Shown piece by piece: positions 57,669-64,000 of a DNA stretch of 64,000 bases (the first letter of the stretch is position 1; each line of letters begins with the position of its first letter). The translations under genes and the position numbers were made by a program. The notes under the pieces were generated by a model. That model searched no databases. It saw only the letters and a program-made list of their open reading frames with translations, and had not been told where the DNA came from. Origin of the DNA: Halorientalis salina (GTDB taxonomy: Archaea > Halobacteriota > Halobacteria > Halobacteriales > Haloarculaceae); assembly GCF_005049285.1 (NCBI RefSeq), contig NZ_SOSC01000006.1:62001-126000 (forward strand). The letters are read 5' to 3'.

Positions 57669-57671
57669 ACT

Positions 57672-59432
57672 ATGAGTCAAGCAACCGAAGCAGACGTCAG
57701 CGAAGACGGCGTCATCGAGAGCGTAAGCGGTCCCGTCGTGACTGCCAAAGACCTCGACGCGAAGATGAACGACGTGGTCTACGTCGGTCACGAGGGTCTG
57801 ATGGGAGAGGTCATCGAGATCGAAGGCGACATCACGACGATCCAGGTGTACGAGGAGACGTCCGCGGTCGCCCCCGGCGAGCCCGTCGAGAACACGGGCG
57901 CGCCGCTGTCGGTCGACCTCGGACCGGGCATGCTGGACGCCATCTACGACGGTGTCCAGCGCCCCCTCGACGTCCTCGAGGAGAAGATGGGCAGTGCGTT
58001 CCTGGACCGTGGTGTCGACGCGCCCGGAATCGACCTGGAGAAGACCTGGGAGTTCAACCCCGAGGTCTCCGAAGGTGACGAGGTCGAGGCCGGCGACATC
58101 ATCGGAATCGTTCCCGAGACGCCGAGTATCGACCACAAAGTGATGGTCCCGCCCGATTCGGAGGGCGGCGAGGTCGTCGACGTCAAGTCCGGCGACTACT
58201 CCGTCGAGGACACCGTCGTCGAACTGGACACGGGCGAGGAGATCCGGATGCGCCAGGAGTGGCCCGTCCGATCCCAGCGACCCGCCGACGAGAAGCAGAC
58301 GCCGACGGAACCGCTGGTCAGTGGCCAGCGCATCCTCGACGGCCTGTTCCCCATCGCGAAGGGTGGGACGGCCGCGATTCCGGGCCCCTTCGGCTCCGGG
58401 AAGACGGTCACCCAGCACCAGCTCGCCAAGTGGGCCGACGCGGACATCGTCGTCTACGTCGGCTGTGGCGAGCGGGGCAACGAGATGACGGAAGTCATCG
58501 AGGACTTCCCGGAACTGGAAGACCCCAAGACCGGGAAGCCCCTGATGTCCCGGACCTGCCTCATCGCGAACACGTCGAACATGCCCGTCGCGGCGCGTGA
58601 GTCCTGTATCTACACGGGGATCACCATCGCGGAGTACTTCCGCGACATGGGCTACGACGTGGCGCTGATGGCCGACTCCACCTCCCGGTGGGCCGAGGCC
58701 ATGCGCGAGATCTCCTCGCGACTCGAGGAGATGCCCGGTGAGGAGGGGTACCCCGCCTACCTCGCCGCGCGTCTCGCGGAGTTCTACGAGCGGGCCGGCT
58801 ACTTCAGCAACATCAACGGCACCGAGGGTTCGGTCTCCGCGATCGGGGCGGTCTCCCCGCCCGGCGGGGACTTCTCGGAGCCCGTGACCCAGAACACGCT
58901 GCGTATCGTCAAGACGTTCTGGGCGCTGGACGCCGACCTCGCCGAGCGTCGGCACTTCCCCTCGATCAACTGGAACGAGTCGTACTCGCTGTATCGGGAC
59001 CAGCTGGACCCGTGGTTCGAGGACAACGTCGAGGACGACTGGTCCGACCAGCGTCAGTGGGCCATCGACGTGCTCGACGAGGAGACCGAACTGCAGGAGA
59101 TCGTCCAGCTCGTCGGGAAGGACGCCCTGCCCGAGGACCAGCAGCTCACCCTGGAGGTCGCACGCTACCTGCGTGAAGCCTGGCTCCAGCAGGACGCCTT
59201 CCACGACGTGGACACGTTCTGTGAGCCCGAGAAGACCTACGGCATCCTCTCGGCCATCCGGACGTTCAACGACGAGGCCTTCGAGGCGCTCGACGCCGGC
59301 GTCCCGATCGAGGAGATCAACGAGGTCGACGCCGCGCCGCGGCTCAACCGTATCGGCGTCCAGGACGAGTGGGAGAGCTACATCGAGGAACTGGAATCGG
59401 ACATCCAACAACAGGTCCGGGAGCTCTACTAA
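57672..59432 (+). CDS. atpA: A-type ATP synthase catalytic subunit A
   Basis: 586 residues. P-loop GPFGSGKT (238-245), catalytic-site region [24 protein letters not shown] and the Arg finger supplied in trans. The non-homologous insert of A subunits is present between residues 110 and 190. There is no intein, unlike some archaeal A subunits. It catalyses ATP synthesis in the A3B3 head. Its TAA shares one base with the atpB ATG (TAATG). Confidence 0.97.
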   Translation: MSQATEADVSEDGVIESVSGPVVTAKDLDAKMNDVVYVGHEGLMGEVIEIEGDITTIQVYEETSAVAPGEPVENTGAPLSVDLGPGMLDAIYDGVQRPLDVLEEKMGSAFLDRGVDAPGIDLEKTWEFNPEVSEGDEVEAGDIIGIVPETPSIDHKVMVPPDSEGGEVVDVKSGDYSVEDTVVELDTGEEIRMRQEWPVRSQRPADEKQTPTEPLVSGQRILDGLFPIAKGGTAAIPGPFGSGKTVTQHQLAKWADADIVVYVGCGERGNEMTEVIEDFPELEDPKTGKPLMSRTCLIANTSNMPVAARESCIYTGITIAEYFRDMGYDVALMADSTSRWAEAMREISSRLEEMPGEEGYPAYLAARLAEFYERAGYFSNINGTEGSVSAIGAVSPPGGDFSEPVTQNTLRIVKTFWALDADLAERRHFPSINWNESYSLYRDQLDPWFEDNVEDDWSDQRQWAIDVLDEETELQEIVQLVGKDALPEDQQLTLEVARYLREAWLQQDAFHDVDTFCEPEKTYGILSAIRTFNDEAFEALDAGVPIEEINEVDAAPRLNRIGVQDEWESYIEELESDIQQQVRELY

Positions 59433-60862
59433 TGCAAAAAGAATACCAGACGATCACGGAAATCAGCGGTCCGCTGGTCTTCGCCGAAGTCGACGAACCC
59501 GTCGGCTACGACGAGATCGTCGAGATCGAGACCCCCGACGGCAGCACGCGCCGCGGACAGGTGCTCGAATCGACGAGCGACTTCGTCGCCATCCAGGTCT
59601 TCGAGGGAACCGAAGGGATCGACCGCAATTCCTCGGTCCGGTTCCTCGGCGAGACCCTGCAGATGAAGCTCACCGAAGACCTGCTCGGACGCGTCCTGTC
59701 CGGCTCCGGTGAGCCCATCGACGGCGGACCCGAGATCGAACCCGACGAGGAACGACCCATCGTCGGCGAGGCAATCAACCCCTACTCCCGGGAGTACCCC
59801 GAGGAGTTCATCCAGACCGGCGTTTCCGCCATCGACGGCATGAACACGCTGGTTCGGGGCCAGAAGCTCCCGATCTTCTCGGGGTCGGGCCTGCCCCACA
59901 GCGACCTGGCACTCCAGATCGCTCGTCAGGCGACGGTCCCGGAAGAGGACGAGGCCGCCGAAGCCGACGACGAGGAGGGCAGCGAGTTCGCAGTGATCTT
60001 CGGCGCGATGGGGATCACCCAGGAAGAGGCCAACGAGTTCATGGAGGACTTCGAGCGCACCGGTGCGCTGGAGCGCTCGGTGGTCTTCATGAACCTCGCG
60101 GACGACCCCGCAGTCGAGCGGACGGTCACGCCGCGACTCGCACTCACCACCGCCGAATACCTCGCCTTCGACAAGGGGTATCACGTGCTGGTCATCCTCA
60201 CGGACATGACCAACTACTGCGAGGCGCTGCGCGAGATCGGTGCCGCACGTGAGGAGGTCCCGGGTCGCCGTGGCTACCCCGGGTACATGTACACGGACCT
60301 TGCACAGCTCTACGAGCGGGCCGGCCGCATCGAGGGCCAGGAGGGCTCTGTCACGCAGATCCCGATCCTGACGATGCCGGGCGACGACGACACGCACCCC
60401 ATCCCGGACCTGACCGGGTACATCACGGAGGGCCAGATCATGATGGATCGGGACCTCAACAGTCAGGGCGTCGAGCCGCCCGTCTACGTGCTGCCGTCGC
60501 TCAGCCGTCTGATGGACGACGGGATCGGCGAGGGGCTCACCCGCGAGGACCACGAGGACGTGGCCAACCAGATGTACGCCGCCTACGCCGAGGGTGAGGA
60601 CCTTCGGGACCTCGTGAACATCGTCGGTCGCGAGGCCCTGAGCGAACGGGACAACCTCTATCTCGACTTCGCCGACCGCTTCGAGACGGAGTTCGTCCAG
60701 CAGGGCTTCAAGACGAACCGCAGTCTCGAAGAGACGCTCGACCTCGGCTGGGACCTGCTCTCGACGCTGCCGAAACAGGAACTCAACCGCGTCGACGAGG
60801 AGTTCATCGAGACGTACTACGTCGAGGACGAACCGGCCGAGACCGTCGAAGCCGAAGAATAA
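59432..60862 (+). CDS. atpB: A-type ATP synthase regulatory subunit B
   Basis: 476 residues from ATG 59432 ([17 protein letters not shown]). Instead of a P-loop it has [15 protein letters not shown], as expected for the non-catalytic B subunit, and the Arg finger sits in the [25 protein letters not shown] region. An acidic stretch ([15 protein letters not shown]) is inserted in the nucleotide domain, a halophile trait. It alternates with A in the head. The next operon gene, atpD, does not follow directly: a gene on the opposite strand lies between. Confidence 0.97.
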   Translation: MQKEYQTITEISGPLVFAEVDEPVGYDEIVEIETPDGSTRRGQVLESTSDFVAIQVFEGTEGIDRNSSVRFLGETLQMKLTEDLLGRVLSGSGEPIDGGPEIEPDEERPIVGEAINPYSREYPEEFIQTGVSAIDGMNTLVRGQKLPIFSGSGLPHSDLALQIARQATVPEEDEAAEADDEEGSEFAVIFGAMGITQEEANEFMEDFERTGALERSVVFMNLADDPAVERTVTPRLALTTAEYLAFDKGYHVLVILTDMTNYCEALREIGAAREEVPGRRGYPGYMYTDLAQLYERAGRIEGQEGSVTQIPILTMPGDDDTHPIPDLTGYITEGQIMMDRDLNSQGVEPPVYVLPSLSRLMDDGIGEGLTREDHEDVANQMYAAYAEGEDLRDLVNIVGREALSERDNLYLDFADRFETEFVQQGFKTNRSLEETLDLGWDLLSTLPKQELNRVDEEFIETYYVEDEPAETVEAEE

Positions 60863-60928
60863 TTCGCCGCAGTTTTCCGTTCTTTTCGACGTCACCGGTA
60901 GTGACGGGGCCGTCCTTCGAGAGCGCTG

Positions 60929-61420
60929 TCACTCGATGCCGGCCCGTTCGAGCCAGCCGCGGAACTGCTCGCGGCGGCGGTCCCAGACGAGCGTGATGAG
61001 CGCCAGGCCCGTGATGAAGACGCCACCGCCGATGAACCCGAGTATCATCCGGGATGCGAATTTCTCGATGAGGAACGCCTTGGCGGGGTCCTCGGGGTCG
61101 ACGTAGGCGGTGATCCGGTCGCCCTGCTCGTACTCGTGGCTGATCTCGAAGGCCCGATCGCCCGACGTTTCGTGGGTGACGATGCCCGGATACAGCACGT
61201 CGTTCCGGTACTGCTTGCCCTCGTACTCGTAGCTGTACGTGACCGCGGGTGCGAACTTGCTGCCGGCCTTGTCCTCGAGTGTCGCCGACTCGATGGTCGC
61301 GTTGACCGTCTCGGCGTTCTGGATCGCGGTGTACTGCGTGTACAGGACGTAGCCCCCGATCCCCAGCAGGACGATCCCCCCAACAGCGAAGAGAACGGCG
61401 AGAAGCTTCAGCGAGTCCAT
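60929..61420 (-). CDS. DUF3592-type membrane protein inside the atp cluster
   Basis: 163 residues from ATG 61420 (MDSLKLLAVLFAVGGIVLLGIGGYVLY); in-frame sequence upstream is shadow. One N-terminal membrane helix, then a beta-rich exposed domain (ATVTYSYEYEGKQYRNDVLYPG-like pattern; HEYEQGDRITAYVDPEDPAKAF), then a second membrane helix (about 125-148) and a basic tail. The domain pattern is DUF3592. It lies antisense between atpB and atpD, so atpD must use its own promoter. No known link to ATP synthase. Confidence 0.75.
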   Translation of the reverse strand: MDSLKLLAVLFAVGGIVLLGIGGYVLYTQYTAIQNAETVNATIESATLEDKAGSKFAPAVTYSYEYEGKQYRNDVLYPGIVTHETSGDRAFEISHEYEQGDRITAYVDPEDPAKAFLIEKFASRMILGFIGGGVFITGLALITLVWDRRREQFRGWLERAGIE

Positions 61421-61556
61421 ACAGGGTGCATACACCTGCTGATACAAGTAACTTCCACAGGCGAGCGGGCTGTACGGAACCTGGCGCGGCCGGTCGTCGC
61501 GGATGACCGGCGTCTCGGGAACCGTCGAGCCGGGGGCATCACGGACGAACTGAAAA

Positions 61557-61566
61557 CAGTTAACCG
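61557..61566 (+). promoter_or_regulatory. TATA-like element of atpD
   Basis: CAGTTAACCG, about 32 nt upstream of the atpD ATG (61594), supporting independent transcription of atpD after the inserted antisense gene. Confidence 0.4.
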
Positions 61567-61593
61567 ACTGGGTCAGCAAGGTCCACCCAACAA

Positions 61594-62283
61594 ATGGCCA
61601 AAGACGTCAAACCGACCCGGAAGAACCTCATGGCGATCGAGGACCGGATCGAACTCTCCGAGCGGGGCCACGACACGCTCGAAAAGAAGCGGGACGGGCT
61701 CATCATGGAGTTCCAGGACATCCTGGACCAGGCCCAGGACGTGCGCTCGAACCTGGCCGAGGACTACGAGACCGCCCAGCGCCGGATCAACATGGCACGG
61801 GCCATGGAAGGCGACGTGGCGGTCCGCGGTGCGGCCGCCGCGCTCAAGGAACACCCAGAGCTGACAACCGAGTCGAAAAACATCATGGGCGTCGTCGTCC
61901 CCCAGATCGAGTCCTCGAAGGTCAAGAAGACCCTCGACGAGCGCGGGTACGGCATCCTCGGAACGAGTTCCCGCATCGACGAGGCCGCCGAGGCCTACGA
62001 GGAACTGCTCGAATCCATCATCCTCGCCGCGGAGGTCGAGACCGCGATGAAGAAGATGCTAGACGAGATCGAACGCACCAAGCGACGGGTCAACGCCCTG
62101 GAGTTCAAAGTCCTGCCCGAACTCACCACCAACCAGGAGTACATCGAGCAGAAACTCGAAGAGCAGGAACGAGAGGAGATCTTCCGGATGAAGAAGATCA
62201 AGGCCAAGAAGGAAGAAGAGGAGAAAGCAGAGCGGGAAGCCGAGGAAGCGGCGGAAGCCGAAGCCGTCCCGGCCGACGACTGA
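61594..62283 (+). CDS. atpD: A-type ATP synthase subunit D
   Basis: 229 residues. The family core is seen in [36 protein letters not shown] at the N-terminus and [21 protein letters not shown] in the C-terminal coiled coil, with a long Glu/Lys-rich tail ([16 protein letters not shown]). Subunit D is the rotor shaft inside the A3B3 head. It is separated from atpB by an antisense gene and a TATA-like element, whereas the rest of the operon is contiguous. Confidence 0.95.
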   Translation: MAKDVKPTRKNLMAIEDRIELSERGHDTLEKKRDGLIMEFQDILDQAQDVRSNLAEDYETAQRRINMARAMEGDVAVRGAAAALKEHPELTTESKNIMGVVVPQIESSKVKKTLDERGYGILGTSSRIDEAAEAYEELLESIILAAEVETAMKKMLDEIERTKRRVNALEFKVLPELTTNQEYIEQKLEEQEREEIFRMKKIKAKKEEEEKAEREAEEAAEAEAVPADD

Positions 62284-62450
62284 ACGACACGCGTATCGCC
62301 GGCGGCCACGCGCGGTTTTCTCGACGCCAACAGGCCCGGTGAGTCGGTTCTCGTAGCGGTCAGGCAATATTTCGGGAGGCACGCCGTCGAGAAGTCCGTG
62401 CCTCGGTCGAGAGGGCGAACCTTTTCCATCTACCCGACAATGATAGTTGC

Positions 62451-62846
62451 ATGAACTGTCCCCACTGCAAAACGCAGGTGCTGCGCTTTCCCGTTCCCGA
62501 GGAGTACGCGGCATACGCTCCGAAGGACGCCCCCGGTGCGACCATCTGTCCGACCTGTCTGGTGATGGAACCCGACGAGGAACCCCCGTCGGAGCTGCCG
62601 GACTTTACGACCATCGGCGAGTCGTTCCCGGCCGAGCCCGACGCCGCGGTCCCGATGGCGCTGGGAATCGGTCTGCTCACCTCGCTCGCGCTGTATCGCC
62701 AGCAGATCACCGAACTGTTCGACGCCGTCGAGGAAGCCGGGACCGACCCGATGCTCGTCCTGGACCGGCTCGCCGCGAGCGGCAGCGTCGACAGCCAGAT
62801 CGACCTGCAGGGCCGGAAACAGCAACTAGAACAGTTGCGGGAGTAG
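62451..62846 (+). CDS. DUF6276-type small zinc-ribbon protein
   Basis: 131 residues. The N-terminus MNCPHCKTQVLRFPVPEEY and the CPTC segment (residues 33-36) give a two-pair zinc ribbon. A middle stretch PDAAVPMALGIGLLTSLALYRQQI is hydrophobic, and the C-terminus is helical (DLQGRKQQLEQL). This matches the haloarchaeal DUF6276 family as I recall it. Function unknown. It is convergent with the release factor gene, only 9 nt apart. Confidence 0.75.
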   Translation: MNCPHCKTQVLRFPVPEEYAAYAPKDAPGATICPTCLVMEPDEEPPSELPDFTTIGESFPAEPDAAVPMALGIGLLTSLALYRQQITELFDAVEEAGTDPMLVLDRLAASGSVDSQIDLQGRKQQLEQLRE

Positions 62847-62855
62847 CCGAGCGCC

Positions 62856-64000
62856 CTATACGCCGGTGTCGTACCGCAGAATGCCCGCGATGCCGCCGAA
62901 GGCGTTGAGGAGCTGTTCGCCTTTCTCGAAGTCGGTGGAGATGAACTTCGTCTCGGTCCCGCGCTGGTCGGCGATGTTCATGAGGTGGTCGATGAGGTCC
63001 TCGCGGTCCTCCTCGTCGGCTTCGACGGTCTCGCCGCAGCGCGAACACTCGTGGTCGGGGGTGTCCTCGCGGCGGTCGACGACCTCGTGTTCCTCGTGGC
63101 CGTTTTCACACTCGTAGGTGACGACGTCTTTGCGCAGGTCCTCGGAGATGAGCAGGCGGTCGACCGCGCCCATGATCAGGTTCTCGCGGGTCGGGCCGAA
63201 CCCGTAGGTCGCGAGGTTCCCGTCGTGGAGTTCCTTGAAGAACTCCTCCATCTCCGTTTTGTCCTGCATGATCTCGTACTCGCCCAGGACCTCCTGGGCG
63301 GCGTCGACGAGGTCGTACAGCCCCGACTCGTCGGTGTAGGAGACGTCGAACTTCCCGAGGACGCTGTCGCGGAGTTCGTGGTGGAGGTAGTCGCCGTCGA
63401 GGAACTCGTCTTTGGTGGGGGAGGGACCGCCGACGAGGATGCCGTCCATCTCGTGGCGCTGGTCGACGAAGAGGTCGTCGGCCATCCCGGCGACTTCCTG
63501 GTAGAAGTTGTCGATCGCCTCCAGCCGCAGGCGGGCGAATCGCTGGGCGGACTGGCCCCCTTTGCGCTGTTTCCCGGGGACCAGCGAGGACGCGGACTTG
63601 ACCGGCTCGACGCGTTTGCCCTTGAGCCAGCCGACGTTTGCCTCCCGCCGGTCGAGGACGATGAGGCCGAACAGCCCCTTGTCGCCGAGCATCTCCTCCA
63701 GGGGTTCGGTGAGGAAGTCCGAGTCGCAGTGGTACCGGAACGACTCGATGGGCTGGGGCGGCGACTCCAGAACCTTGGTGACCATGTCGGTCCGGCCGCC
63801 GCCGCTATCGATGGCCCCCGAGAAGATGACCATCCCGTTCTCGGGCGGGTACGTGTCGTAGTAGCGCAGCCGGTCCTTGATGGAGGTCAGGGCGTCCTGG
63901 ACCGCGGTCCGGGTCTGTTTTGACTTGATGTTCGACGCTTCGCTGTGCTCCTGGGTGACGTGCTCGACGACCGAACTGACCTGGCGGTCGTCAGGAATGT
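62856..64000 (-). CDS. prf1: Peptide chain release factor aRF1 (partial)
   Basis: About 381 residues are visible; the gene runs off the right edge of the window. The NIKS stop-codon recognition motif is present near the edge (SEASNIKSKQTR on the minus strand, about 63923-63960). The catalytic GGQ motif lies in KQRKGGQSAQR, with RRE and FSGAID between. The C-terminal minidomain has four cysteines (VTYECENGHEEHEV, CSRCGE) that probably bind zinc. aRF1 recognises all three stop codons and triggers peptide release. The Met at 63833 is internal, not the start. Confidence 0.97.
   Translation of the reverse strand, partial: IPDDRQVSSVVEHVTQEHSEASNIKSKQTRTAVQDALTSIKDRLRYYDTYPPENGMVIFSGAIDSGGGRTDMVTKVLESPPQPIESFRYHCDSDFLTEPLEEMLGDKGLFGLIVLDRREANVGWLKGKRVEPVKSASSLVPGKQRKGGQSAQRFARLRLEAIDNFYQEVAGMADDLFVDQRHEMDGILVGGPSPTKDEFLDGDYLHHELRDSVLGKFDVSYTDESGLYDLVDAAQEVLGEYEIMQDKTEMEEFFKELHDGNLATYGFGPTRENLIMGAVDRLLISEDLRKDVVTYECENGHEEHEVVDRREDTPDHECSRCGETVEADEEDREDLIDHLMNIADQRGTETKFISTDFEKGEQLLNAFGGIAGILRYDTGV

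Noticed and set aside
57003-59411. 802-residue minus-strand open frame opposite atpA
   Set aside because: A codon-bias shadow of atpF/atpA. GC-rich halophile genes open long antisense frames; it has no family motifs.

Overview
The window is chromosomal DNA from a halophilic archaeon (class Halobacteria). It is GC-rich, its proteins are strongly acidic, and it carries archaeal information-processing genes (RadA, MCM, TFB, SRP54, FtsY, prefoldin, L18Ae, aRF1, NMD3, Taw2), an A-type ATP synthase operon and a PGF-CTERM surface protein. Many start codons lie 25-32 nt from a TATA-like box, as expected for leaderless haloarchaeal transcripts. A member of the Haloarculaceae is my guess only. No rRNA or tRNA gene, CRISPR array or transposase was recognised.

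Layout. 1-3.5 kb: end of an XPD/DinG-type helicase, a 28-residue membrane microprotein, and an nmd3-taw2 pair. 3.6-8.3 kb: alcohol dehydrogenase, an htpX-DUF2270-pspAB envelope-stress module with two perfect palindromes, then radA. 8.3-15 kb: a hairpin-rich intergenic element, small membrane proteins, a PGF-CTERM surface protein, srp54, and the rpl18a-pfdA-ftsY operon. 15-23.7 kb: an exporter, a 65-bp tandem repeat, an M29 aminopeptidase, a membrane-linked HTH regulator, small acidic proteins, an SDR protein and a TFB. 23.6-31.6 kb: one minus-strand run from mcm (two inteins) through five poorly characterised genes to a MinD-like ATPase. 31.7-39 kb: lipoprotein, hydrolase, radical SAM protein, thioredoxin, methyltransferase, CoA-disulfide-reductase-like enzyme and DUF1684. 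39-48 kb: a seven-PAS histidine kinase, DUF373 protein, hairpin array, polyprenyl synthase, alcohol dehydrogenase and etfBA. 48-52 kb: exported or membrane proteins and a quinone-type methyltransferase. 52-62 kb: atpHIKECFAB and atpD. 62-64 kb: DUF6276 and aRF1.

The most unusual content is not protein-coding. Nine copies of a dispersed, structured element occur between genes at 8.3, 10.7, 12.3, 12.9, 46.1, 51.4 and 52.2-52.6 kb. Each has a long imperfect stem with T-rich and A-rich strands, a GA-rich internal loop and a terminal hairpin whose sequence changes from copy to copy while mostly staying paired. Several copies abut stop codons. Two of them (beside etfA and a methyltransferase gene) lie between the true 3' end of the gene and a second, displaced copy of that 3' end that differs mainly at synonymous positions. 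A third gene (21.2 kb) has a displaced tail copy without the element. This suggests replacement of gene 3' ends by a diverged homologous copy, in two cases together with a mobile or recombining non-coding element. A separate array of compact hairpins (43.6-43.9 kb) flanked by direct repeats may be a related kind of structure.

The identifications rest on reading motifs and family resemblance. No database search was possible, and DUF numbers are given from memory.
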